Position numbers and translations under genes: made by a program | The notes under the pieces: generated by a model | Told to the model about the DNA's origin: nothing | The model's database searches: none | Seen by the model: only the letters and a program-made list of their open reading frames with translations | Assembly (NCBI GenBank): GCA_963706385.1 | Contig: OY970153.1 | Location: forward strand, 1,984,001 to 2,048,000 | DNA length: 64,000 nt | Reading direction: 5' to 3' | Origin: Poindextera sp963706385 | GTDB lineage: Bacteria; Pseudomonadota; Alphaproteobacteria; Caulobacterales; Caulobacteraceae | Shown here: piece by piece, positions 7,489 to 15,556 of the stretch | Position numbering within the stretch: the first letter of the stretch is position 1 | How the letters are laid out: each line of letters starts with the position of its first letter

Positions 7489-8598
7489 ATGGATGCGGCG
7501 ATGAAGATCGACGGCGTTCCCTACCGCACCATCTGGCTGGCCGACGACGGCGCCGGCGTCGAGGTGATCGACCAGACGGCGCTGCCGCACGCCTTCCGGG
7601 TGCTGCGGCTGGAGACCTGCGCCGAGATGGCGCAGGCGATCTCGGCCATGGTGGTGCGCGGCGCGCCGCTGATCGGCGCCGCGGCGGCCTACGGCATGGC
7701 GCTGGCGGCGCGCCAGGATCCCTCCGACGCGGCCCTGCGAAACGCGGCCGAGGCGCTGGCGCGCACCCGGCCCACGGCGGTCAACCTGCGCTGGGCGATC
7801 GAGACGCTGCGGCGGACACTGGAGCCCCTGGCCCCCGGCGCGCGCGCCACCGCGGCCTACGCCGAGGCCGCGCGGCTGTGCGACGCCGAGGTCGCCGCCT
7901 GCGAGGCCATCGGCCGCCATGGCGAGGCGCTGATCGCCCGCGCCTTCGACGGCCGCGCGCCGGTCAATGTGCTGACCCACTGCAACGCCGGCTGGCTGGC
8001 GACGGTGGACTGGGGCACCGCGCTCGCCCCGATCTACCGCGCGCACGACGCGGGCGTTCCGCTCCATGTCTGGGTCGACGAGACCCGGCCGCGCAACCAG
8101 GGCGCGGCGCTGACCGCCTGGGAGCTGCAGCGCCATGGCGTGCCCTACACGGTCATTGTCGACAACGCCGGCGGCCATCTGATGCGGCATGGGCGGGTGG
8201 ACCTGTGCATCGTCGGCGCCGACCGGGTGGCGGCCAACGGCGACGTCTGCAACAAGATCGGGACCTATCTGAAGGCCCTGGCCGCGCACGACACCGGCGT
8301 GCCCTTCTATGTCGCCCTGCCGTCGTCGACCATCGACTGGCGCCTCGCCGGCGGGGACGACATCCCGATCGAGGAGCGCGACGAGGCCGAGGTGACCCAC
8401 ATCACCGGCCTCGCGCCGTCCGGCGAAAGCGTCAGCGTGCGGCTGACCCCCGAGGGCGGCCGGGCGGCGAATTTCGCCTTCGACGTCACCCCCGCGCGGC
8501 TGGTCGGCGCCCTCGTCACCGAACGCGGCGTCTGCCCGGCCAGCCGCGCCGGCCTCGCCGCCCTGTTCCCCGATCATGCGGAGAACCTCGCCCGATGA
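7489..8598 (+). CDS. mtnA: S-methyl-5-thioribose-1-phosphate isomerase
   Basis: A 369-residue enzyme that converts 5-methylthioribose-1-phosphate to the ribulose-1-phosphate form in recycling of the methylthioadenosine by-product. The family marks are VVRGAPLIGAAAAYG near residue 55, the catalytic Cys165 in THCNAGWLAT and Asp245 in VGADRVAANGD, followed by NKIGTY. The length fits. ATG 7489 and ATG 7501 are both possible, as neither has a clear ribosome-binding site. The stop codon overlaps the next gene by 4 bases (ATGA), so the two proteins are almost certainly made together. No mtnC, mtnD or mtnK gene is in the window. Confidence 0.95.
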   Translation: MDAAMKIDGVPYRTIWLADDGAGVEVIDQTALPHAFRVLRLETCAEMAQAISAMVVRGAPLIGAAAAYGMALAARQDPSDAALRNAAEALARTRPTAVNLRWAIETLRRTLEPLAPGARATAAYAEAARLCDAEVAACEAIGRHGEALIARAFDGRAPVNVLTHCNAGWLATVDWGTALAPIYRAHDAGVPLHVWVDETRPRNQGAALTAWELQRHGVPYTVIVDNAGGHLMRHGRVDLCIVGADRVAANGDVCNKIGTYLKALAAHDTGVPFYVALPSSTIDWRLAGGDDIPIEERDEAEVTHITGLAPSGESVSVRLTPEGGRAANFAFDVTPARLVGALVTERGVCPASRAGLAALFPDHAENLAR

Positions 8599-10637
8599 AA
8601 AGCCTGTGGTCCGGCGCCGAGGCCCGGCGCATCGTCGCCCGCTACGCCGAGCGCGGCGTCGCCGAGGATCTGGCGCTGCGGGTCTATTCCAGCCGCCTTT
8701 TGGGGATCGAACCGCGCCTGGTGCGGCACGGCGGCGGCAACACCTCGCTGAAGACCACGGCGCGCGACGTGCTCGGTGCGCCGGTCGAGGTGCTCCACAT
8801 CAAGGGCTCCGGCTGGGACCTCGGCGACATCGAACCCGAGGGCCTGCCGGCGGTGCGCCTGGCGCCGCTGATGGACCTGCGCCGGCTGGAGCGTCTGTCG
8901 GACGAGGCCATGGTCGACGCCCAGCGCGGCGCCTTGATCAACGCGAGCGCGCCCAATCCCTCGGTCGAGACCCTGCTGCACGCCTGGATTCCCCACCGTT
9001 ACATCGACCACACCCACGCCAACGCCGTCCTGGCGCTGAGCGACCAGCCGCGCGGCGAGGCCCTGTGCCGCGAGCTCTACGGCGAGCGGCTGGCCCTGGT
9101 CCCCTATTGCATGGCCGGCTTTTCCCTGGCGCGGCTGGCGGCCGGCGTGTTCGAGGCCCATCCCGATTGCCAGGGGATGATCCTGGTCAAGCACGGCGTG
9201 TTCACCTGGGGCGACAGCGCCCGGCTCGCCTACGAGCGGATGATCGAGGCGGTCAGCCAGGCCGAGGCGCGGCTGGCCAAGGGCGAGCGGACCCTGGTCC
9301 AGGCGCGCCTGCCCAGGCTGGCGCCGCTGGCGGAGGTCGCGCCCATGGTGCGCGGCGCCTTGGCCCAGGCCCTGGGCGACGGCCGCTTCCGGCGGGTGGT
9401 GCTGGAGCACCGCGGCGGCGCGGCGGCGCTGGCCTTCGCCGGCGGCAAGGCCGTGGCCCGCTACGCCCAGGCCGGGCCGGTGACCCCCGACCACGTCATC
9501 CGCATCAAACCCTGGCCCCTGATCCTGCCGGCCCCGAAGGCGGGCGACGAAACCGGTTTCGCGGCGGCCGCGCGGGTCGCCGTCGCCGACTACGCCGAGC
9601 GCTACCGCGCCTATTTCGAACGCCACAACGCCCGCGCCGAGCCGAGGAAGACCATGCTCGATCCCCTGCCGCTCTGGGTGCTGGTGCCGGGCGTCGGGCT
9701 GTTCGGGGCGGGCGCCTCGCGCAAGGCGGCGGCCGTCGCCGCCGACATCGCCGAGACCACCGTCGAGGTGGTCACCGCCGCCGAAGCCACGGGCCGCTTC
9801 GAGAGCCTGACCGAGGCCGACCTGTTCGAGATGGAATACTGGTCGCTGGAGCAGGCCAAGCTCGGCAAGGCCAAACCCCCGCCCCTGGCCGGCCAGATCG
9901 CGGCGGTGACCGGCGGCGGCGGGACCATCGGCGCGGCGATCGCCCGCGCCTTCGCCGCCCAGGGCGCGGCGGTCGCGGTGCTCGACGCCGACGGCGCGGC
10001 GGCTGAGCGCGCGGCAAAGCCGTTGGGCGGCCTGGCCATCGCCTGCGACGTCACCGACGCCGCCCAGGTGCGCGCGGCGTTCGACCGGGTGGCGGCGGTC
10101 TTCGGCGGGCTCGACATCCTGGTCTCCAACGCCGGGGCCGCCTTCACCGGGGCGATCGACGCGGTGGACGAGGCGGTGCTGCGGCGCAGCTTCGAGCTGA
10201 ACTTCTTCGCCCATCAGAGCGCCGCCCAGGCGGCGGTGCGGATCATGCGCCGGCAGGCGACCGGCGGAGCGCTGCTGTTCAACGTCTCGAAACAGGCGGT
10301 CAATCCGGGGCAGGATTTCGGACCCTACGGCCTGCCCAAGGCCGCGACCCTGGCGCTGATGCGGCAATATGCGGTGGAGGGCGGCGCCCTCGGCGTCCGC
10401 TCCAACGCGGTCAACGCCGACCGCATCCGCTCGGGGCTGTTGACCGGCGAGATGGTGGCGGCGCGGTCCCGCGCGCGGGGGGTCAGCGAGCGGGACTACC
10501 TGGCGGGCAACCTCTTGGGCCGCGAGGTCACCGCCGAGGACGTGGCCCAGGCCTTCGTCTCCCTGGCCCTGGCCGAAAAGACCACCGCCGCCGTGCTGAC
10601 CGTGGACGGCGGCAACATCGCCGCGGCGATGCGCTAG
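8595..10637 (+). CDS. Bifunctional class II aldolase / short-chain dehydrogenase fusion
   Basis: A 680-residue two-domain protein. Residues 1-420 form a class II (RhaD/FucA-like) aldolase with RHGGGNTSLK near 40 and metal-ligand histidines in IDHTHANAV near 138. Residues 430-680 form a short-chain dehydrogenase with the Rossmann motif TGGGGTIG near 440, NAG near 515 and the Y-x3-K pair in YGLPKAA. Relatives are annotated as rhamnulose-1-phosphate aldolase/lactaldehyde dehydrogenase. No rhamnose genes are nearby; instead the gene overlaps mtnA by 4 bp. I infer that the substrate may be methylthioribulose-1-phosphate, cleaved to DHAP and methylthioacetaldehyde, with the dehydrogenase acting on the aldehyde. 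Confidence 0.9.
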   Translation: MKSLWSGAEARRIVARYAERGVAEDLALRVYSSRLLGIEPRLVRHGGGNTSLKTTARDVLGAPVEVLHIKGSGWDLGDIEPEGLPAVRLAPLMDLRRLERLSDEAMVDAQRGALINASAPNPSVETLLHAWIPHRYIDHTHANAVLALSDQPRGEALCRELYGERLALVPYCMAGFSLARLAAGVFEAHPDCQGMILVKHGVFTWGDSARLAYERMIEAVSQAEARLAKGERTLVQARLPRLAPLAEVAPMVRGALAQALGDGRFRRVVLEHRGGAAALAFAGGKAVARYAQAGPVTPDHVIRIKPWPLILPAPKAGDETGFAAAARVAVADYAERYRAYFERHNARAEPRKTMLDPLPLWVLVPGVGLFGAGASRKAAAVAADIAETTVEVVTAAEATGRFESLTEADLFEMEYWSLEQAKLGKAKPPPLAGQIAAVTGGGGTIGAAIARAFAAQGAAVAVLDADGAAAERAAKPLGGLAIACDVTDAAQVRAAFDRVAAVFGGLDILVSNAGAAFTGAIDAVDEAVLRRSFELNFFAHQSAAQAAVRIMRRQATGGALLFNVSKQAVNPGQDFGPYGLPKAATLALMRQYAVEGGALGVRSNAVNADRIRSGLLTGEMVAARSRARGVSERDYLAGNLLGREVTAEDVAQAFVSLALAEKTTAAVLTVDGGNIAAAMR

Positions 10638-10689
10638 TGGATAGAATCTGACGCTTGGCGCCCGCCCGCCTGAGAGCGTCCTCCCTCCC

Positions 10690-11073
10690 CCGCTCGTCCC
10701 GGCGAATGCCGGGATCCAGATCATATGGCGCGGCGCTATCGGTTCAACGTCTCGTATAGGTCCGACCACGTCGGATTGGCCGCTTCGATCAGCATCAGCT
10801 TCCAGCTGCGCCGCCATTCCTTGATCTGGCGCTCACGACGAAACGCGCCCTCGCGGGTCTCGCAGACCTCGTACCAGACCAGCCGGTCGCAGCCGTATCG
10901 CGCGGTGAAGCCGGGCAAGGCCTTGGACTTGTGCTGCCAAATCCGCCCGTGAGGTCGTCGGTCATGCCGATGTAGATCGTCCCGTTGCGCCGGTTGGCGA
11001 CGATGTAGACGTAGAACGACATCCCCGCGCCGCGCCTTATGATCTGGATTCCGGCATTCGCCGGAACGAGCGG
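10690..11073. mobile_element. Compact GIY-YIG element bounded by 44-bp inverted repeats
   Basis: The left arm 10690-10733 (CCGCTCGTCCCGGCGAATGC... to ATATGGCGCGG) and the right arm 11030-11073 are reverse complements with only 3 mismatches in 44 positions. The single small GIY-YIG nuclease gene between them fills the interior: its stop lies 3 bp from the left arm and its start 8 bp from the right arm. No transposase and no obvious target duplication is seen. Related arms without a gene are found at 1480-1606. Confidence 0.6.
10736..11022 (-). pseudogene. GIY-YIG nuclease family protein, frameshifted
   Basis: The N-terminal frame gives MSFYVYIVANRRNGTIYIG, the GIY-YIG catalytic start (YVYI..YIG), then MTDDLTG. 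The sequence then leaves the frame near 10945-10948. The other frame continues with RIWQHKSKALPGFTARYG, LVWYE and a basic tail ending DLYETLNR. Joined, the protein would be about 95 residues, the normal size of the small stand-alone URI-like GIY-YIG group. One missing base in the G run (ACGGGCGG on the coding strand) explains the break. It may be a true pseudogene or a sequencing deletion. It is closely bounded by inverted repeats. Confidence 0.85.
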
Positions 11074-11189
11074 CGTGAGGGTGCGACGTCCGGGCTTGGC
11101 CGGCAATGTCCGCTACGGTCATTCGCTCGTGGGCGGGAAGCGGACGTTCGACCCGCAAGGCGCTAACGGCGCGACGTTCCCGGTGGGAC

Positions 11190-12620
11190 TCAAGTGTCGG
11201 ATTTTGACCACGAGGGCGTGACCGGCCACCGCCAGCCCGCCGCCGCCCGGTGCAGCAGGCCGGCCATGGCGGCCAGGTCGAGGAAATACAGGTAGCGGTA
11301 GTCGCAGGCCACCGCGATCACCAGGAAGCTGGCGGCGAAGCTCAGCGCCGCGCACAGGAGGGCGATGACGACGACGCACTCGCCGACCCGTCTCGACGCG
11401 GCGAGGTCGCGCGCGGCCAGGACGATCAGGATAAGGGCCAGGCCGGCATAGACCAGGTGCGAGAGCGCCGGGGTTCCGACGAAGGCCAGGCTGTAACGCC
11501 GCGCCCAGGCGTCCTTGCTCCGATCCCGGGGCGCGAGCGCCAGGGCCTTCAGTATCGCCGGCGGCCCGTCGAGGCCGACGAACAGCGGCCGGCAGGCCAT
11601 CGGGCGCGGGGTGGCCAGCAGCTGGCCGAAATCGGCGAGCCGGACCCGGGCGTAGAGCTCCGGCCGCGTCAGGATCAGCGCCCGCCATTGCCGCGCCACC
11701 GCCGCCCCGGTCCCGTCCACCGCCGCATCCGCCCGCGCCAGGCTCATCAGCGGATCGACCCGCTCGGCACGCCAGGCGGGCGCGGCGGTCTGGCGAACGA
11801 AACGGGCGGCGGGCGGGGCCTCGCGGTCGAGCACGGCCAGGCCGAAGCCCGGGTCGGCGCGGACCGCGCCCGCCAGGTCCCAGACTTGCAGCCATTCCCA
11901 TTGCTGGGCCTGGGCCGGTTCATGGTCGCTGTGCAGGTCGAGCGCGAGGCTCGCCCCGCCGATCAGGGCGAGACAGGCGGCCAGGGCGGCGAGGCCCTGG
12001 CCGATCGCGCCGCCCAGGCGCCGGGGCCGGCCGGCGGCGGCGCGCCAGGCGAGCGCCGCGAACCCCGCCGCGCCCCAGATCGGCGTGACGATCCCGTTCT
12101 GCCGGGCCAGGCCCGCGAGCGCGAACAGGGTGAAGGCCAGGGCGGCGAGCGCGCGGCGGCGCGGTGGCGAGTCCCAGGCGCGGGCGCACCAGGCCAGGGC
12201 CGCGAACCCGGCCAGGCTGGCGTCGGCGAACAGCACGTCCTTCCAGACATCGCCCTGGTAGATCAGCAGCAGCGGCGAAGCGGAAAGCGCGGCGGCGAGG
12301 CCGATTGCAACCAGGTTTGGCCGCGGCGACAGCGCGGCGAAGGCGAACAGGCCGCCATAGGCCAGCGCCGCGTCGAACACGATGAACCCCGGCGCGCCCG
12401 GATCGAGGCGGTCGAACAGGCCCAGCAGCGCGGCCATCACCGGCGGGTGCCAGGCGTTGAACATCCCGGCGCGGCCCTGTTGCAGCTGCCAGACCGAATC
12501 CGGCGAGAACTGGCCCGGCCAGTTCAGCCACAGGCACCCCGCCGCCCCGGCCGCGAGCACCAGGCCCACGGCCCAGAGCGTGGCCCGAGCCGGGCGGGCG
12601 GAAGGGGTCGGACGCGCCAT
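11190..12620 (-). CDS. Hypothetical polytopic membrane protein (GT-C-like topology)
   Basis: A 476-residue integral membrane protein with about ten hydrophobic segments. A short basic N-terminus is followed by the first membrane helix (residues 13-32). A periplasmic loop with DSVWQLQQG and the aromatic WHPPV follows near residues 40-60, an arrangement seen in GT-C glycosyltransferases and related lipid-linked-sugar proteins. The loop QGDVWKDVLFADA near 120 may also be functional. A large soluble loop spans about 235-385, and a last hydrophobic block spans about 390-460. I cannot assign a family. It lies 33 bp downstream of modA on the same strand, so the two may be co-transcribed. Confidence 0.8.
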   Translation of the reverse strand: MARPTPSARPARATLWAVGLVLAAGAAGCLWLNWPGQFSPDSVWQLQQGRAGMFNAWHPPVMAALLGLFDRLDPGAPGFIVFDAALAYGGLFAFAALSPRPNLVAIGLAAALSASPLLLIYQGDVWKDVLFADASLAGFAALAWCARAWDSPPRRRALAALAFTLFALAGLARQNGIVTPIWGAAGFAALAWRAAAGRPRRLGGAIGQGLAALAACLALIGGASLALDLHSDHEPAQAQQWEWLQVWDLAGAVRADPGFGLAVLDREAPPAARFVRQTAAPAWRAERVDPLMSLARADAAVDGTGAAVARQWRALILTRPELYARVRLADFGQLLATPRPMACRPLFVGLDGPPAILKALALAPRDRSKDAWARRYSLAFVGTPALSHLVYAGLALILIVLAARDLAASRRVGECVVVIALLCAALSFAASFLVIAVACDYRYLYFLDLAAMAGLLHRAAAGWRWPVTPSWSKSDT

Positions 12621-12653
12621 GCCGCGAGCTTGACCGACATCGCCACCGCGCGT

Positions 12654-13472
12654 CTAGCGCCTCGGACGCGCCAGCACGATGAAGCCCTGGGCGCGGAAGA
12701 TGGCGCTCGCCCGCGGTCCTTGCAGAAAGCCGAGGAAGGTCGCGGCCGCCGGGTTGACCGGCCCGGCCGCCAGGGCGGCGGGGTAGACGATCGGCGGGTG
12801 GCTGGCGTCGGGGAACAGGCCGACGATCCTGACCCTGGGCTCGGCCTTGGCGTCGGTGTCGTAGACCACGCCCAGCGGCGCCTCGCCGCGGGCGACGAAG
12901 GCCAGGGCGCCGCGCACATTGTCGGCCTCGACCAGATGCTCGCGCACGCCGGCCCAGACCCCGAGCGCGGTCAGCGCGGCCTTGGCGTAGCGGCCGGCGG
13001 GAACCTCCGGCCCGGCCACCGACAGCCGTCCGCCGCCCAGCGCCTGGGCGAGCGGCATGCCGGCGCCGATACGCAGCGTCACGGCCGACGTCGCCGGCGC
13101 GATCAGGGCCAGGTGGTTGCTCAGCACGTCGCGGCGGCTGGCGGCGACGATCAGATGGCGCTGGCCCAGATAGTCCATCCAGTCGGCGTCGGCCAGGATG
13201 ACGACATCGGCCGGGGCGCCGGCCTCGACCTGGCGGGCCAAGGCCGACGAGGCGGCGTAGGAGAAGCGCGCCGGAGTCCCGGTCTGGGCGGTGAAGTCTT
13301 CGCCTACCGCGTCCAGCGCATTCCTCAACGAGGCGGCGGCGAACACCGTCACCGGCGCGCGGGCCTGGGCCGCGGCGCGCGCGGGGAACAGGGCCAGGAC
13401 CAGGCCGAGCACGGCCAGCGCCAGGGCCGCCGTCAGGGCGCCGGGCGCGGCGTCGAACTTGCGGGTCGGCAT
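12654..13472 (-). CDS. modA: Molybdate ABC transporter substrate-binding protein
   Basis: A 272-residue periplasmic binding protein. A signal peptide covers about residues 15-36 (hydrophobic, ending ARAAAQA). The mature part opens with VTVFAAASLRNALDAV, the ModA signature, and has SYAASSALARQVEAGAPADV and the later GVVYDTDA. It would capture molybdate or tungstate for an ABC importer. No modB or modC gene follows: the downstream gene is an unrelated membrane protein. The molybdenum need of the nitrate reductase 40 kb away gives a plausible use, but the partner permease must be elsewhere. Confidence 0.92.
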   Translation of the reverse strand: MPTRKFDAAPGALTAALALAVLGLVLALFPARAAAQARAPVTVFAAASLRNALDAVGEDFTAQTGTPARFSYAASSALARQVEAGAPADVVILADADWMDYLGQRHLIVAASRRDVLSNHLALIAPATSAVTLRIGAGMPLAQALGGGRLSVAGPEVPAGRYAKAALTALGVWAGVREHLVEADNVRGALAFVARGEAPLGVVYDTDAKAEPRVRIVGLFPDASHPPIVYPAALAAGPVNPAAATFLGFLQGPRASAIFRAQGFIVLARPRR

Positions 13473-13620
13473 GGCGATCCCAGGGTTTAAACAAGGAAAC
13501 CATACTGGGCCGGAAGCCGTCGTGGTTCAATCTCAACAACAGATGAACGCCGCCGCCGCACGCTTGTCACCTTGTTCGATCATAAGGCCGCGGGGCAATC
13601 GAACCGATCGGAGGTTGCGT

Positions 13621-13848
13621 ATGATCGAAGCCACGGAATTGATCACCGTCAAGCCGACGCCGGAAGGCTGGCGGGTCGAATGCGAACCCCGGGGGCCCCA
13701 CCAGAGCTTCCAGAGCGGGGCGACCGCCGAGGCCGCGGCGCGCCAGCTCGGCGAGGCGATCGCCCGCGGCGGCCAGGCGGCCGAGATCCGCATCTTCCTG
13801 CGCGATGGCAGCCTGGCGGGACGTTTCGCTTGCGCGGCTGCGCGCTGA
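13621..13848 (+). CDS. Small hypothetical protein, DUF2188-like
   Basis: A 75-residue soluble protein. The pattern GWRVECEP, then A-rich helix ATAEAAARQLGEAIARGG, then AEIRIFLRDGSLAGRF resembles the DUF2188-type alpha/beta fold, though I am not certain of the family. GGAGG at 13610-13614, six bases before ATG 13621, is a strong ribosome-binding site and decides the start over an upstream in-frame ATG at 13291. It stands alone, divergent from modA and convergent with the EF-hand gene. Function unknown. Confidence 0.75.
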   Translation: MIEATELITVKPTPEGWRVECEPRGPHQSFQSGATAEAAARQLGEAIARGGQAAEIRIFLRDGSLAGRFACAAAR

Positions 13849-13867
13849 ACACCGCGCGCCATCAGCC

Positions 13868-14644
13868 TCAGGATCGCCGACCGCGCCGCTGTTCGCGTTC
13901 GACTCTCAGCTGGATCGCGGTCTTGGGCAGTTTGTCCAGCGTCAGGTAGCCGATCCCGTTCGGGTCCAGCCGGTCGAAATGCCGGCCGGCCAGGCGCAGA
14001 AAGGCGGCCTTGCGGATGCGGCCGTTGAGATTCTCGTCGGCCGCCATCACCGGTTCGGGCTCGGCGAAGAAGCCGTAAGGCGAGGCCCCCTGGCCGCTTT
14101 CGTCGATGTCGTGCGGCGGACGCGCCTCGGGCGGTTCGTCCTCGCCCGGGGCGATCGGCGCATTGCCGCCGATCGAGGGGCCGCCGCCAGTCGGGCCGCC
14201 GCCTGGGCCGCCACTCATGTCGCCGCCCATCATCTGCGCGCGCCACAGACGCCCGCCGTAAAGGCCGGTCCCGCCGCGCAGATCGCCCACCTTGACGCGA
14301 AAGCCCAGGACCTCGGGCGCGATCGCGTGCTCGTAGCGGCTGACCTCGCGGCTGTCGATCACCCCGTCGCCGTTGACGTCCAGCAGCTTGAAGAAGGCCT
14401 CGGCGTCGGCCAGGAACTCGCCGCGGTCCAGCTTTCCGTCGCCGTTCTTGTCGGCCTGCTTGAACCAGACGACCACCGGATAGGGATCGGTGATCCGTGC
14501 ACGGAATGGCTGGCCGCAAGGGCTGATGAACACATTGGGCGTCGCATCGCCCTCGTCGGGCGCCGCCAGGGCCAGCGAGCCCGTCGCCCCCGGCGCGACC
14601 GCCAAGGCCGCCAACGACCAGCCCAACCGCCTGCGTGTGATCAT
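13868..14644 (-). CDS. Secreted EF-hand domain protein
   Basis: A 258-residue exported protein. The N-terminus has two basic residues and a hydrophobic signal (residues 8-27, ending LALAAPD). Two canonical calcium loops follow close together: DKNGDGKLDRGEF near residue 64 and DVNGDGVIDSREV near 88. A Gly-rich linker (GGPGGGPTGGGP) is near 150, and two weaker EF-like turns are near 205 (DENLNGRIRK) and 230 (DPNGIGYLTL). It probably binds calcium in the periplasm; no enzymatic domain is seen. The gene is convergent with the small gene at 13621-13848. Confidence 0.85.
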   Translation of the reverse strand: MITRRRLGWSLAALAVAPGATGSLALAAPDEGDATPNVFISPCGQPFRARITDPYPVVVWFKQADKNGDGKLDRGEFLADAEAFFKLLDVNGDGVIDSREVSRYEHAIAPEVLGFRVKVGDLRGGTGLYGGRLWRAQMMGGDMSGGPGGGPTGGGPSIGGNAPIAPGEDEPPEARPPHDIDESGQGASPYGFFAEPEPVMAADENLNGRIRKAAFLRLAGRHFDRLDPNGIGYLTLDKLPKTAIQLRVEREQRRGRRS

Positions 14645-14748
14645 CCGCGCCGCCTCCCGCGCCCAATCGACACAGTCGCTGGGCCGTGCTTGTGTTCGCG
14701 CTCCGGCTTGGCCGAAGCGGCCGGCTTTTTCAAGGCGGGAACATCTCG

Positions 14749-15372
14749 ATGGCCTCTTTCTATGAACGCCACATCTTGCCGCGGCTGATCGGCTGCGCCT
14801 GCGCCGCGCGCCCGATCATGCGGCAAAGAGCCAAGGTGGTCCCCCTCGCCGAGGGTCGGGTGCTCGAACTGGGCATCGGCGGCGGGCTCAATCTCGCCTT
14901 CTACGATCCGGCCAAGGTCAGCGCGGTGCTGGGCGTCGACCCGTCCGCCGGGCTGCGCGCGCGGGCCGAGGCCGCGCCCCGTCCCGAAGGGCTCGCCGTC
15001 GAGGTGCGGGAGGGGCAGGCCGAGGCCCTGCCGTTCGAGGACCGGAGCTTTGACAGCGTGGTCTGCACCTTCACCCTGTGTTCGGTTTGCACGCCGGCGG
15101 CGGCCTTGGCCGAGGCGCGGCGGGTGCTGAAGCCGGGCGGGCGGCTCTTGTTCTGCGAACACGGCCTGGCCCCCGACGCCGACGTCGCGCGCTGGCAGCG
15201 GCGGATCGAGCCGATCTGGAAGCCGATCGGCGGCGGCTGCCATCTGACCCGGCCGATCGCCGGCCCCATCGAGGCCGCGGGGTTCCGCATCGAGCGGCGC
15301 GAGACCATGTACCTGCCCAAGACGCCGCGCGCCTTCGGCTGGCAGGAATGGGGCGTGGCGATCCCGGCCTAG
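14749..15372 (+). CDS. Class I SAM-dependent methyltransferase
   Basis: A 207-residue enzyme with the SAM-binding motif VLELGIGGGLNL (about residues 38-49), the acidic motif II VLGVDPSAGL near 62, and CTFTLCSVCTP/VLKPGGRLLFCEHG for motifs IV-VI. The wording is typical of type 11 methyltransferases close to the PmtA phospholipid-methylating group. The substrate is not evident. I chose ATG 14749 (MASFYERH), where the domain begins. Upstream in-frame codons belong to an arginine-rich leader that overlaps the promoter of the divergent EF-hand gene. Confidence 0.88.
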   Translation: MASFYERHILPRLIGCACAARPIMRQRAKVVPLAEGRVLELGIGGGLNLAFYDPAKVSAVLGVDPSAGLRARAEAAPRPEGLAVEVREGQAEALPFEDRSFDSVVCTFTLCSVCTPAAALAEARRVLKPGGRLLFCEHGLAPDADVARWQRRIEPIWKPIGGGCHLTRPIAGPIEAAGFRIERRETMYLPKTPRAFGWQEWGVAIPA

Positions 15373-15396
15373 ATGACGATGGGAGGGGATGCGCGG

Positions 15397-15506
15397 ATTT
15401 TGAACCACGAAGCGCACGAAGGACACGAAGACATATTTTCGTCCCCCATCCGCCGAGGGGAAGGGTTCAACCCTTCGTGCCCTTGGTGACCTTCGTGGTG
15501 AAATCG
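15397..15506. repeat. Inverted-repeat element, GAACCAC family, copy 3
   Basis: Opens GATTTTGAACCACGAAGCGC and closes GACCTTCGTGGTGAAATC, with CACGAAGGACACGAAG and CCCTTCGTGCCCTTGG inside. The ends are inverted copies. It lies between the convergent methyltransferase and crotonase genes. A further short palindrome of the CATCCCGGCC type follows at about 15512-15553. Confidence 0.65.
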
Positions 15507-15556
15507 GCCCTCCACTCATCCCGGCCGAAGCGACGCTGAGGGCCGGGATGACGACT

